DNA from: Prevotella sp.
GTDB taxonomy: Bacteria > Bacteroidota > Bacteroidia > Bacteroidales > Bacteroidaceae
Direction: 5' to 3'
Assembly (NCBI GenBank): GCA_017619375.1
Contig: JAFZSL010000075.1
Location: 62,001 to 126,000 of the forward strand
DNA: 64,000 nt
Under the pieces are notes generated by a model, which saw only the letters and a list, made by a program, of their open reading frames with translations, searched no databases and was not told the DNA's origin. Numbering within the stretch: position 1 is the stretch's first letter; the number at the start of each line of letters is the position of its first letter. A program made the position numbers and the translations under genes. Below, piece by piece: positions 53,101-61,978 of the stretch.

Positions 53101-53132
53101 CAAAAATACGACTTTCCCCACAAATCTCCAAA
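53101..53132 (-). promoter_or_regulatory. ribE promoter
   Basis: TTTG (53129-53132), a 20-bp spacer and TATTTTTG (53101-53108) on the minus strand fit the consensus. Transcription would begin near 53094, just before the closing stem of the leader RNA. Confidence 0.75.
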
Positions 53133-53374
53133 TGTTTCACCCCAAATAAGTGTTTTTTTTTATCCCAAATTGGAAAATTTTCTTGGAGAAAGCCTTGGTT
53201 TCATTTATTAAAGACTCATCTGTTTTTTGCGGTTCTCTGTAGGTGCCGGTTATGCCGGCACTCCTATCATCATGGCTACTCTGGAATGCTACAATTACTC
53301 CCTGTCAGTCGTGGGTCTTTGACAAATCTCTCTAATTCGAGATAAGACCTCCCCACCATTCTATCCGGGATTGG

Positions 53375-54709
53375 TCACCAGCACGCGTCTTGAATGATTT
53401 CCCCGATGGTGGGGTGGATGTGTACGATGTCTCGCAGTTTGCTGAGTGTGACGTTTTGGGTCATTAGGGCGGAAGCTTCCTGGACCATGTCGGCGGAGTG
53501 TGCACCGAAGGCGTGACAGCCTATCAGTTTTTCTTCCTCTTGTGTGAACAGCAGTTTCACCATACCGTCGCTCTCGTCCATAGCCAAGGCCTTTCCGTTG
53601 GCGCGGTGGAAGCCTTTCTTACAGAAGTAGGGGATGTCGTTAAGCTTGCATTCCTCTTCGGTGGCTCCCACTCCGGCTGCCTCGGGATTGGTGAAGATGG
53701 CGGAGGGGATGATGTCGAGCACCATTTGGTCTTCACGTCCCATGAGCCTGTTCACCACATGCAGCCCTTGCGCCGTGGCAGCGTGGGCGAGCATGATGCG
53801 GCCGTTGACATCGCCAATAGCGTAGATGCCGACGCACGTTGTCTCAAAATGCTCGTCGACAAGGATGCCCGTCCGGGCGATTTCCACCTGAGTGTTCTCC
53901 AGCTGCAATCCGTCGGTGCGGGGTGCCCTGCCTGTAGCCATCAGCACCACGTCGGCTTCGGCCATGGCGCTTTTGCCTTTCCGTTCATAGACCACACCCT
54001 CGTCATTGATCTCTTTCACATTGGCTTGCATCACGAAGTTGATGCCTCGTTTGGAGAGAGTCTGGCGCAGTCGTTTGGCGATGTCGCTATCGAGCATGGG
54101 AAGGCATTCCTTCAGGTATTCCAGCACGGTCACCTCGCTGCCAAAACTGTTGAAGATGGAGGCGAACTCCATCCCTACTACGCCGGCGCCGATGATGGTC
54201 AAGCGGCGTGGAGGCGTCTTGATGTTGAGCAATTCCGTGGATGTCAATACTTTGGGGTGGTCGCATCCAGGGATGGGAATCCGCTTGGCCGTGGAACCGG
54301 TGGCGATGATGATGGTTGGAGCGGTGTATTCCTCGTCGCCCACGCCCACCACCTTGGGTGCCGTGAAGCTGGCCTTGCCCCTCACCAGTGTGATGCCGGG
54401 GGCAGAGAGGAGGGTCTCCACACCTTTCTGCAAGGTTTCCACCACTTGTTGCTTGCGCGCCTGCACTTGGCTGAAATCCAAGTCGTAGTTCAGATGCTGA
54501 AGTCCGAATGTCTCGGCCTTTCGTAGAGTGTCGACGATTTCGGCATTGCGGGCGAGTGTCTTGGTGGGGATGCACCCTGCATTGAGGCAGGTGCCGCCGA
54601 CGGCTCCTTCCTCGATGATGGTCACTTTGAGGCCGTTGCTGGCGGCATATGCAGCGGCCCTGTATCCTCCAGGGCCGCTGCCGATGATGATCAGGTCGGA
54701 TGTTAGCAT
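53375..54709 (-). CDS. lpdA: Dihydrolipoyl dehydrogenase
   Basis: The L-protein (about 444 residues) of the glycine cleavage system. An N-terminal FAD-binding motif GSGPGGYRAA and the redox disulfide pair in CLNAGC (Cys41, Cys46) are present, and the C-terminal active base in HIHPTIGEI. It reoxidises the lipoyl arm of GcvH with NAD. A longer in-frame start at 54742 overlaps the gcvPB stop by 4 bp; the family N-terminus fits 54709. It is the last gene of the operon. Confidence 0.95.
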   Translation of the reverse strand: MLTSDLIIIGSGPGGYRAAAYAASNGLKVTIIEEGAVGGTCLNAGCIPTKTLARNAEIVDTLRKAETFGLQHLNYDLDFSQVQARKQQVVETLQKGVETLLSAPGITLVRGKASFTAPKVVGVGDEEYTAPTIIIATGSTAKRIPIPGCDHPKVLTSTELLNIKTPPRRLTIIGAGVVGMEFASIFNSFGSEVTVLEYLKECLPMLDSDIAKRLRQTLSKRGINFVMQANVKEINDEGVVYERKGKSAMAEADVVLMATGRAPRTDGLQLENTQVEIARTGILVDEHFETTCVGIYAIGDVNGRIMLAHAATAQGLHVVNRLMGREDQMVLDIIPSAIFTNPEAAGVGATEEECKLNDIPYFCKKGFHRANGKALAMDESDGMVKLLFTQEEEKLIGCHAFGAHSADMVQEASALMTQNVTLSKLRDIVHIHPTIGEIIQDACW

Positions 54710-54738
54710 ATCGTTTCTGTTGTTGTCAAGGCTGTGGG

Positions 54739-56190
54739 TCAACCTTTCATCTTTTTGTAGGTGAGAATGGGCTGCCTTGCGGCTTTCACATCGTCCACCC
54801 TTCCGATGGGTGTGCTGTGCGGAGCGTTTTTCACCAAGTCTGGCTGTGTGGCTGCTTCCTCGGCGATGCGTCGCATCACTTCGATGAAACCATCGATGGT
54901 GTCAAGGCTCTCGCTTTCTGTCGGTTCTATCATCAGCGACTCATGGAAGAGAAGGGGGAAATAGATGGTGGGGGCGTGGTAGCCGTAGTCGAGCAGTCGC
55001 TTCGCCACGTCCATCGTTGTCACACCGGTGCTCTTGTCTTTCAAGCCGTCGAAGACGAACTCATGCTTGCATAGGCCGCTGATGGGCAGTTCATACAAGT
55101 CCTTGAGCGACTCCTTGATATAGTTGGCGTTGAGTGTGGCGAGCGGGCCGACCATGCGCAGATTTTCCCTGCCCATGGAGAGGATGTAGGTATAGGCTCT
55201 GACGATTACGCCGAAGTTGCCCAGGAAGGCGCCCACGCTGATGGCATCATTGTCGCTGAGGAGATGGTAGCGTTCGCCGTCAAAGGTGACGCGAGGGGAG
55301 GGGAGCAGGTGCTCCAAACCCTTGCGGACGCCCACGGGACCACTGCCGGGACCGCCGCCGCCGTGCGGGGTGGCGAAGGTCTTGTGGAGGTTGATGTGCA
55401 TCACGTCGAAGCCCATGTCGCCGGGACGGCAGACGCCGAGCAACGGGTTGAGGTTGGCTCCGTCGTAGTACATCAAGCCACCGCACTCATGAACGAGTTT
55501 GGCAATCTCGGGGATATCGCGTTCGAAGAGGCCCAGTGTGTTGGGGTTGGTCATCATCATGGCCGCCACGCTGTCGTCGAGCAAGGCACGCAAGTCGTCC
55601 ACGTCCACACATCCGTCGGCACGGCTCTTCACCTCTACAACCTCCAGGCCGCAAACGGCAGCGGAGGCGGGGTTGGTGCCATGGGCGGAGTCAGGGACGA
55701 TGACCTTCACGCGTTTTTCGTCACCACGTTCGAGGTGGTAGCTTCGGATGACCATCAGTCCCGTCAGTTCCCCATGTGCACCGGCGAAGGGGTTGAGGGT
55801 GAACGCCTCCATGCCGGCGATGGCGGAGAGGGATTGTTGCAAACGGTAGTACACCTCCAATGCGCCTTGGCATGTGCTTTCGGGCTGGAGGGGGTGCAAG
55901 GCGGTGAAAGCGGGCAGGGCGGCGGTTTCCTCGTCGATGACGGGGTTGTATTTCATCGTACAACTGCCAAGGGGATAAAAACCGTTGTTCACCCCGAAGT
56001 TGTTGGCGCTATGGTTGGTGTAGTGACGCACCACGGTCAGTTCGTCGCATTCTGGCAGCGCGGCTTCGTTTTCGCGCTGCATTTCTGGAGACAGTTCGTG
56101 GCGTTCGAAGGCGTCGGCAGGCAGCGAATAGCCTTTGCGCCCGGGTTTTGACAACTCGAATATCAATTGTCCGTATAGTCTGTTGTTCAT
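54739..56190 (-). CDS. gcvPB: Glycine dehydrogenase (decarboxylating) subunit 2
   Basis: A 483-residue PLP enzyme subunit. The PLP lysine lies in INLHKTFATPHGGGGPG. With GcvPA it decarboxylates glycine and passes the aminomethyl group to lipoyl-GcvH. The start at 56190 (MNNRLYGQLIFEL) follows the family. A Met at 56226 overlaps the gcvPA stop. Splitting of the P-protein into two genes is common in anaerobes. Confidence 0.95.
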   Translation of the reverse strand: MNNRLYGQLIFELSKPGRKGYSLPADAFERHELSPEMQRENEAALPECDELTVVRHYTNHSANNFGVNNGFYPLGSCTMKYNPVIDEETAALPAFTALHPLQPESTCQGALEVYYRLQQSLSAIAGMEAFTLNPFAGAHGELTGLMVIRSYHLERGDEKRVKVIVPDSAHGTNPASAAVCGLEVVEVKSRADGCVDVDDLRALLDDSVAAMMMTNPNTLGLFERDIPEIAKLVHECGGLMYYDGANLNPLLGVCRPGDMGFDVMHINLHKTFATPHGGGGPGSGPVGVRKGLEHLLPSPRVTFDGERYHLLSDNDAISVGAFLGNFGVIVRAYTYILSMGRENLRMVGPLATLNANYIKESLKDLYELPISGLCKHEFVFDGLKDKSTGVTTMDVAKRLLDYGYHAPTIYFPLLFHESLMIEPTESESLDTIDGFIEVMRRIAEEAATQPDLVKNAPHSTPIGRVDDVKAARQPILTYKKMKG

Positions 56191-56219
56191 AGATGTGGGT
56201 GTTTTTGGCTTCGCTGTGT

Positions 56220-57539
56220 TCAACATTCTTTCATCAGTCTCACGAGATGGTCCACCTCTTCCTTGGTGCGCTTCTCTGTGACGGCGATCATCATGGTGTG
56301 GTCTCCTGTCTTCAAGCCGCCGAGGATGCCGTGGGTGGCCAGGTGTTCCAGCAGGGCGTCCACGTCGCCGTCGTAGTCAATGCAGAATTCATTGAAGAAC
56401 TCCTTGTCGTAGGTCATGCGGTAGCGTCCTGTTGCCACAAGTTGTTGCGCGAGGTAGTGGGCAGCGTCGCATGAGCGTTGGGCGGCTTCCTTGACACCGT
56501 CCTTTCCCATGACGGCACAGTAGACGGTTGCCCAAAGCGCCATCAGGCTCTGGTTGGAACAGATGTTGGAAGTGGCTTTCTGGCGGCGGATATGTTGCTC
56601 ACGTGCTTGCAGGGTGAGGACGAAGACGCGTTGCCCGCGGCTGTCGGTGGTCATTCCGACGATGCGGCCCGGCAACTTGCGCATCAGTTTCTCGTTGCAG
56701 CACATGTAGCCCACGTACGGGCCGCCGAACGACATCGGTATGCCGAGCGACTGGCAGTCGCCCACGGCGATGTCGGCGCCCCATTCGCCGGGGGTGCGTA
56801 GTATGGCAAGGTCGAGGGCTACGCTGTTGATGACAAAAAGGGCTTTTTTCTCGTGGATGACATCGGCGAAACCGCTGAAGTCCTCCACGATGCCATGGCG
56901 GTTGGGTTGCTGCACCACCACGCCGGCCACGCCGCCTTCCTCGAGTTGGCGTTTCAGGTCTTCTGCATCGGTGACGCCTTCCTTCGAAGCGATGGTGGCG
57001 ATTTCCACATGGTGGAATCGCGCATAGGTGCGCACCACTTGAGCCGTCTTGGGGTCGAGGGTGTCGGAGAGCAACACGCGATTGGCTTTCTTCGATTGTC
57101 CTGCCGCCATCAGCACGGCCTCTGCGGTGGCTGTGGTGCCGTCATACATCGAGGCGTTGGATATGTCCATTCCTGTCAGTTCAGCCATCATGCTTTGGTA
57201 CTCGAAGATATAGTGCAGCGTGCCTTGGGAGATTTCGGCCTGATAGGGGGTGTAACTGGTGAGGAACTCCGACCTGCCGACGATGGATGGCACCACGGCT
57301 GGAGTGTAGTGGTCGTATATGCCGCCACCGGCGAAGATGGTGAGTGGTTGGTTCTTCTCACCAAGCCGTTCGAAGGTCTTCCGGATTTCCAGTTCGCTTT
57401 GGGCGTCGGGCAGGTCATAGTCGCCTTGGAGGCGGAGGCTTTCCGGCACCTCGGCGTAGAGGGCGTCGAGTGAATCGACGCTCACCTTGCTCAGCATCGA
57501 CTCAATGTCCTGCTGGGTGTGGGGGAGATATTTGTGCAT
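56220..57539 (-). CDS. gcvPA: Glycine dehydrogenase (decarboxylating) subunit 1
   Basis: A 439-residue P-protein subunit homologous to the N-terminal half of full-length GcvP, starting MHKYLPHTQQDIESML. The motif SLGIPMSFGGPYVGYMCCNE is visible. It pairs with GcvPB. It sits 34 bp after gcvH. Confidence 0.94.
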   Translation of the reverse strand: MHKYLPHTQQDIESMLSKVSVDSLDALYAEVPESLRLQGDYDLPDAQSELEIRKTFERLGEKNQPLTIFAGGGIYDHYTPAVVPSIVGRSEFLTSYTPYQAEISQGTLHYIFEYQSMMAELTGMDISNASMYDGTTATAEAVLMAAGQSKKANRVLLSDTLDPKTAQVVRTYARFHHVEIATIASKEGVTDAEDLKRQLEEGGVAGVVVQQPNRHGIVEDFSGFADVIHEKKALFVINSVALDLAILRTPGEWGADIAVGDCQSLGIPMSFGGPYVGYMCCNEKLMRKLPGRIVGMTTDSRGQRVFVLTLQAREQHIRRQKATSNICSNQSLMALWATVYCAVMGKDGVKEAAQRSCDAAHYLAQQLVATGRYRMTYDKEFFNEFCIDYDGDVDALLEHLATHGILGGLKTGDHTMMIAVTEKRTKEEVDHLVRLMKEC

Positions 57540-57573
57540 GGTTGAGGGTAGGTGGTTTTGCGGTGACCTTGTC

Positions 57574-57957
57574 TTATTCCTTGCAATGCTCTTGATATGC
57601 CTCGGCGTCCATCAGTTGGTCGAGTTCGGTCTTGTCGGTGAGTTCCACCTTGATGATCCAATGGGCATAGGCGTCTTCGTGCAACAATTCGGGATGGCCG
57701 TCAAGAACTTCATTCACCTCCACCACCGTGCCACTGACAGGCGAGAAGAGGGGCTCGGCACTTTTCTGTGTTTCCAACACACCGAATTCTTCTCCGACTT
57801 CAACCTCTTCTTCTTCCTCTTTTTCAATGTCTATGTATGTCACATTGCCCAATGCGTGTTGGGCGTAGTCGGTGATGCCGATATAGCCGAATTCGCCTTC
57901 TACTCTAACATACTCGTGCGACTCTGAATAGTAGAGTCCTTCCAATACTTTTGCCAT
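57574..57957 (-). CDS. gcvH: Glycine cleavage system H protein
   Basis: A 127-residue lipoyl carrier. Lys65 in LETQKSAEPLFSP is the lipoylation site. It shuttles the aminomethyl group between GcvP, GcvT and LpdA. The acidic stretch KEEEEEVEVGEE before the lipoyl loop is a family feature, slightly extended here. The lipoate ligase is in the same operon. The 10-bp AGGAG repeat array sits in the 78-bp gap upstream of it. Confidence 0.95.
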   Translation of the reverse strand: MAKVLEGLYYSESHEYVRVEGEFGYIGITDYAQHALGNVTYIDIEKEEEEEVEVGEEFGVLETQKSAEPLFSPVSGTVVEVNEVLDGHPELLHEDAYAHWIIKVELTDKTELDQLMDAEAYQEHCKE

Positions 57958-57990
57958 GATATTCTTGTTTTTTTGTGATTGATGTATAAT

Positions 57991-58035
57991 TAGGAGATAA
58001 TGGGAGATTATAGGAGGTTGTAGGACCTCCTGGGG
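57991..58035 (+). repeat. 10-bp AGGAG repeat array inside the gcv operon
   Basis: Units at 57991, 58001, 58011, 58021 and 58031 all begin TAGGA or TGGG, exactly 10 bp apart, in the gcvT-gcvH gap. AGGAGGT (58012-58018) can also pair with ACCTCCT (58025-58031) as a hairpin. Orientation is the same as in the other arrays, so here it is antisense to the operon. Confidence 0.7.
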
Positions 58036-59127
58036 TCATTTCTTGTAATGCTTGTCGTAGAATTTCTTTTTCACCACTTTCCCGGGGAAGGTCTTCTTGC
58101 GGATTTGGATTTCCAACGGGGTGTCCAAAGCGGCGGCGGCAGTGTCCACCAGAGCCATGCAGACACTTTTGTCGATAGAGATACAGTGATAGCCTGTGGT
58201 CACTTCGCCCACCTGCACTCCGTCGTGAAGAACGGCATAGCCGTGACGAGGCACGGCGCGGCCTTCCAACTCAATGCCGATCACGCGTTTCGTCACACCA
58301 TTGGCCTTCTGGGCAGCCAGTGCGTCCTTGCCGATGAAGTCGGCTTTGTCGAGTTTGCAGAACATTCCCAATCCTGCCATGATGGGTGATATCTCGGGCG
58401 ACAGTTCGTCGCCGTAAAGGGGAAGTCCCACTTCGAAACGGAGGGTGTCACGACAGCCGAGGCCGCAGGGCTTGCAACGTCCGCTCTCCATCAGCAATCG
58501 CCATTGGCGACGGATGAAGTCGTGGGAACCGTAAATCTCGAAACCGTCCTCGCCGGTGTAGCCGGTGCGGCTGACGATGATTTGCTCCCCGTCGATGTCA
58601 AGGGTCTTCGCTGTATAGAATGCAAGTTCCTTGCAAGGCAGTTGAAGCACGCTCTCCACTACGTCCTCGGCTTCAGGACCTTGTACGGCTATCTCTCCGT
58701 AATAGTCGGAGCAGTGGTCCATCTTTACGTCGTAGCCTTCGAGGTGTCCTTTCATCCATTCCACGTCCTTGTCAATGTTGGCTGCATTGATGACGAGGAA
58801 GTAGTCCTTCGGTTTCATGCAGTAGACGAGCAGGTCGTCCACAGTGCCACCATCGGGATAGCACATCATGCCATAGAATATCTTTCCGTCTGGTGCGCCA
58901 GAGATGTCGTTGGTGAAGATATGGCTTACGTATTTCTCCGCGTCGGGGCCGGTGATGCGCACCTCTCCCATGTGGGACACGTCGAATACGCCGCAAGCGT
59001 TGCGCACGGCATTGTGTTCATCGATGATCGAAGTGTATTGGATGGGCATTTCGAAACCTCCGAAGGGAGAAATCAACGCGCCGAGGCTCACATGCTCATC
59101 ATAAAGACAGGTTCTCTTGTTTTCCAT
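58036..59127 (-). CDS. gcvT: Glycine cleavage system T protein (aminomethyltransferase)
   Basis: A 363-residue enzyme that moves the methylene group from lipoyl-GcvH to tetrahydrofolate and releases ammonia. Typical segments include GVFDVSHMGEVRITGPDAEK and SRTGYTGEDGFEIYG. It follows lplA by 33 bp and precedes gcvH. No tandem glycine riboswitch is visible in the short lplA-gcvT gap. Confidence 0.95.
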   Translation of the reverse strand: MENKRTCLYDEHVSLGALISPFGGFEMPIQYTSIIDEHNAVRNACGVFDVSHMGEVRITGPDAEKYVSHIFTNDISGAPDGKIFYGMMCYPDGGTVDDLLVYCMKPKDYFLVINAANIDKDVEWMKGHLEGYDVKMDHCSDYYGEIAVQGPEAEDVVESVLQLPCKELAFYTAKTLDIDGEQIIVSRTGYTGEDGFEIYGSHDFIRRQWRLLMESGRCKPCGLGCRDTLRFEVGLPLYGDELSPEISPIMAGLGMFCKLDKADFIGKDALAAQKANGVTKRVIGIELEGRAVPRHGYAVLHDGVQVGEVTTGYHCISIDKSVCMALVDTAAAALDTPLEIQIRKKTFPGKVVKKKFYDKHYKK

Positions 59128-59160
59128 TATGCTTGTATTAATTGGTTGGAGTCTTATGGT

Positions 59161-60135
59161 TCATTCGGATAGCAGGATGTGGATGAGTTGATGGCGATGG
59201 AGGTGGGGAATGATGTCGCCAAGGTCTTCCTTCAGGGCTTGCTCCAACACCTCGGTAGTGAGGGCTTTTCCTCTCAGCGGGGCGATGATGCCGCCTTCCA
59301 AGTCGCCGGTGAGGAAAAAGTCGCCGGTGATGTCGAGGTCCTTGATGGTGTCGTTTTTCAACTCCAGGCACACTTCCAAGGTTCCCACCCCTTCGATGCG
59401 TCCCTTCCTTGTGACGCTATATCTTGGATTACGCCCATGAATGAAGTGGTCGGTGAAATAGATTTGTGACATCTCTTCTATCCTATCTACGGCGCGGGTG
59501 TCAAGGCAGACTTCCTTGTCGCAGATGTGTTTTAAGAGGAATGACTTCACTTCTTCCAGGCTTAGTCGGGTGTGGTCTTTCAACAATGTGATGTGCTGTC
59601 TCACACTCTCCACGCCTTTGCTGCGCAACTTCTCGTTGTCCGGTGTGATGCTGCCCACCATATGCTCCATGTTGGTGTCGTAGAGCAGGGTGCCATGGAC
59701 GATGCTCTTGCCTGGGATGTGGTAGCAAGCACTGCCGGAAACCTTGAGCCCGTCGATGAGGATGTCGTTGCGGCCGGTGGCCTTCGCCTCTATCCCCATT
59801 TTGTAAAGGGCAAGCACCACAAGGTTGATGTAGCGGTTGAAGGTGAGGTTGACGTGGTCGTCTTTCGTCACATAGGAGAGCATCAGGTTGCCCATGTCGG
59901 CATACACGCACCCACCTCCGCTTTTCCGGCGATAGGTCTCTATGCCGTAAGTACGGCAGTAGTCTATGTTCACCTCGCTTTCCATAAGTTGGTTGCGCCC
60001 GAAAATGACGGTCGGTTTCACTTGCCAGATGAAGAAACTGTCGTCCAGGTCCATCTCACGTGCCACGTATTCTTCCATGGCAAGGTAGAAGGGCAACTGT
60101 CGTGTCTTCTCTTCCGGGAGTGTGATGTGTGTCAT
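59161..60135 (-). CDS. lplA: Lipoate-protein ligase A
   Basis: A 324-residue enzyme that attaches lipoate (via lipoyl-AMP) to GcvH. RRKSGGGCVYADMGNLML and KVSGSACYH are the substrate-binding motifs of the family, and a C-terminal accessory domain is present. The start at 60135 fits the family; the frame is open to 60192. A minus-strand TATATTTG box (60214-60221) supplies the operon promoter. Placing the ligase first in a gcv operon links lipoylation directly to glycine cleavage. Confidence 0.92.
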   Translation of the reverse strand: MTHITLPEEKTRQLPFYLAMEEYVAREMDLDDSFFIWQVKPTVIFGRNQLMESEVNIDYCRTYGIETYRRKSGGGCVYADMGNLMLSYVTKDDHVNLTFNRYINLVVLALYKMGIEAKATGRNDILIDGLKVSGSACYHIPGKSIVHGTLLYDTNMEHMVGSITPDNEKLRSKGVESVRQHITLLKDHTRLSLEEVKSFLLKHICDKEVCLDTRAVDRIEEMSQIYFTDHFIHGRNPRYSVTRKGRIEGVGTLEVCLELKNDTIKDLDITGDFFLTGDLEGGIIAPLRGKALTTEVLEQALKEDLGDIIPHLHRHQLIHILLSE

Positions 60136-60213
60136 AGAATGTTTCTCAATACCTTGGGATATGATGATGGAAACTGAGTGGCAGAGGTGCATCTCAACTT
60201 CTCATTCTCTTTG

Positions 60214-60246
60214 CAAATATAATGCATTTTTCGTTTGCAAACAACG
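60214..60246 (-). promoter_or_regulatory. gcv operon promoter
   Basis: TATATTTG (60214-60221, minus) is a good -7 box; possible -33 elements are GTTG (60243-60246, 21-bp spacer) or TTTG with a short 16-bp spacer. Confidence 0.5.
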
Positions 60247-60276
60247 AAAAAGGGAGTTTTTTTCATGCCCTGGAAA

Positions 60277-60322
60277 ACGAAAAAAACGGGCTGTTTCATA
60301 TTCGTTTTGAAACAGCCCGTTT
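60277..60322 (-). terminator. thrC terminator
   Basis: A 14-bp perfect stem (60285-60298 with 60308-60321) with a long T-run on the minus strand directly follows the thrC stop. It separates thrC from the gcv operon. Confidence 0.9.
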
Positions 60323-60326
60323 GCTT

Positions 60327-61628
60327 TTATTCTTTAAGAAGATAAGCCTTGAAATCTTCAAATCGGCGTGACATCTCCACGCTCTTTTTTTGTCCTTTCA
60401 TGAATTCAGCCAACCTGTCGGGGATGTCGATGTCGGTACTTAGGATTTCGTCTACCTTTTCCTTGAATTTCGCCGGGTGTGCGGTCTCACAGAATACACC
60501 GGTCTCTCCTGGTTGCAACAACTCCCGGAGGGCTTGGTATCCACAGGCGCCATGGGGGTCGAGGACGTAGCCTGTGCGTTCGTGGCATTCACGCATGGTG
60601 GCACGTATGGCGTCGTCGCTGTAGGTGGCGCCGTCGATGTAGGCAATGACACGGGCGTGGGAGCCTCCATAGAGGTCGTAGACACGGGCGAAGTTGCTGG
60701 GGTCGCCTACGTCCATCGCATTGGCTAACGTTTGCTGACTGGCTTTCGGTTCGTATTTGCCTGTGCGCAGATATTGGTAGAAGATGTCATTTGCGTTGTT
60801 AGCCGCGATGAAACGCTTGATGGGAAGTCCCATCTCGTGGCCGAAAAGACCGGCGGTGATGTTGCCGAAGTTGCCGCTGGGAACGCACATCACCATATTG
60901 TCGCCTTTGCCAAGGGCTTTCATCCGTGCATAAGCATTGAAATAGTAGAACGCCTGAGGGAGGAAACGTGCCACATTGATGGAATTGGCACTTGTCAATC
61001 GCATGTGGGCATTGAGGTCGGCATCGAGGAAGGCTTGTTTCACCAATGCCTGGCAGTCATCGAACACGCCGTCAACCTCGATGGCGGTGATGTTGCGCCC
61101 CAAGGTGGTGAACTGGCTTTCCTGAATCTTGCTCACCTTGCCTTTGGGGTAAAGCACGTAGACGTGGATGCCGTCGACACCAAGGAAACCATTGGCGACG
61201 GCGGAACCTGTGTCGCCACTGGTGGCCACCAACACGTTTACCCGTCCGCTTTCTTCCTGATGGATGAAGTATTGCAGCAGACGAGCCATGAAACGAGCAC
61301 CCACGTCCTTGAATGCCAATGTGGGGCCGTGGAAGAGTTCGAGGGCGTAAATGTCTTCGTCAACCTTGGCTACGGGGCAGTCAAACGAAAGGGTGTCGGT
61401 GACTATGCGATGGAGGTCGTCTTCTGCAACATCCTCTCCAAAGAAGGCGTCGGCCACGGCCACGGCGATTTCTTGGAATGACATCTTGTCGATGCGGTCG
61501 TAAAACTCTTTCGGGAGGGGCTTGATACGCTCTGGCATGTAAAGCCCGCGGTCAGGGGCGAGACCTTTCACCACCGCTTCATGAAGGGTGGCCAAAGGGG
61601 CGTTCTTGTTGGTGCTGTAATATTTCAT
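60327..61628 (-). CDS. thrC: Threonine synthase
   Basis: A 433-residue PLP enzyme that converts phosphohomoserine to threonine. The PLP lysine is in GPTLAFKDVGARF (Lys107), and SGDTGSAVANGF is the phosphate-binding loop. The start at 61628 (MKYYSTNKNAP) is used because the extended frame to 61817 crosses a minus-strand TATCTTTG promoter box (61707-61714). It is far from thrA and the apgM-like gene in this window. Confidence 0.95.
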   Translation of the reverse strand: MKYYSTNKNAPLATLHEAVVKGLAPDRGLYMPERIKPLPKEFYDRIDKMSFQEIAVAVADAFFGEDVAEDDLHRIVTDTLSFDCPVAKVDEDIYALELFHGPTLAFKDVGARFMARLLQYFIHQEESGRVNVLVATSGDTGSAVANGFLGVDGIHVYVLYPKGKVSKIQESQFTTLGRNITAIEVDGVFDDCQALVKQAFLDADLNAHMRLTSANSINVARFLPQAFYYFNAYARMKALGKGDNMVMCVPSGNFGNITAGLFGHEMGLPIKRFIAANNANDIFYQYLRTGKYEPKASQQTLANAMDVGDPSNFARVYDLYGGSHARVIAYIDGATYSDDAIRATMRECHERTGYVLDPHGACGYQALRELLQPGETGVFCETAHPAKFKEKVDEILSTDIDIPDRLAEFMKGQKKSVEMSRRFEDFKAYLLKE

Positions 61629-61978
61629 ATGCGGTGTAGGAAATCGCTTTTGGGCGATTCGACCGCGAAGGTAGTAAAAATCATTGAATTGGACAACCTT
61701 TTTACACAAAGATAGCACTTTTTCGAGAAAACGGCAGCAGACATGGCTCCATTTCTGCAAAGAAAGCACTCTTCGCCCTTCGGACGTAGAAAGGCAGTGT
61801 CTCGGGAAAGAAAACAAACATTTCGTTATTTGTTTTGCTTTTCACTCGAATAGGATAAAATCCTCATGCTCGAAAAGAAATAACAGTCTTTTTGCTCGCT
61901 AAATCGGATTTTTCATTATCTTTGCGGTGGAAAGTCTATTAAAGTGTAAAATTGAAGATCAAGGACAAATATTCAACT
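61629..61978. other. thrC-lipoprotein divergent intergenic region
   Basis: Holds the thrC -7 box (61707-61714, minus) and the promoter of the lipoprotein gene (61891-61924). Nothing else is recognised. Confidence 0.6.
61891..61924 (+). promoter_or_regulatory. Promoter of the small lipoprotein gene
   Basis: TTTG (61891-61894), a 22-bp spacer and TATCTTTG (61917-61924) fit the consensus apart from one extra spacer base. Confidence 0.7.

Larger units (their letters stand above)
52866..53374. other. ribE leader and lpdA downstream region
   Basis: The right part (53125-53374) contains a 7-bp hairpin, GTGCCGG/CCGGCAC near 53243-53261, without a T-run, and nothing else I recognise. The left part is the structured ribE leader, annotated separately. 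Confidence 0.6.

Noticed and set aside
52866-53110. FMN riboswitch upstream of ribE
   Set aside because: The leader is structured, but the conserved FMN-aptamer segments are not found by eye. It is kept as an unassigned structured RNA.
53243-53261. GTGCCGG/CCGGCAC hairpin as lpdA terminator
   Set aside because: It lies over 100 bp after lpdA and has no T-run on the minus strand.
59128-60300. Glycine riboswitch in front of gcvT or lplA
   Set aside because: The lplA-gcvT gap is only 33 bp and the region before lplA has no glycine-riboswitch conserved segments.
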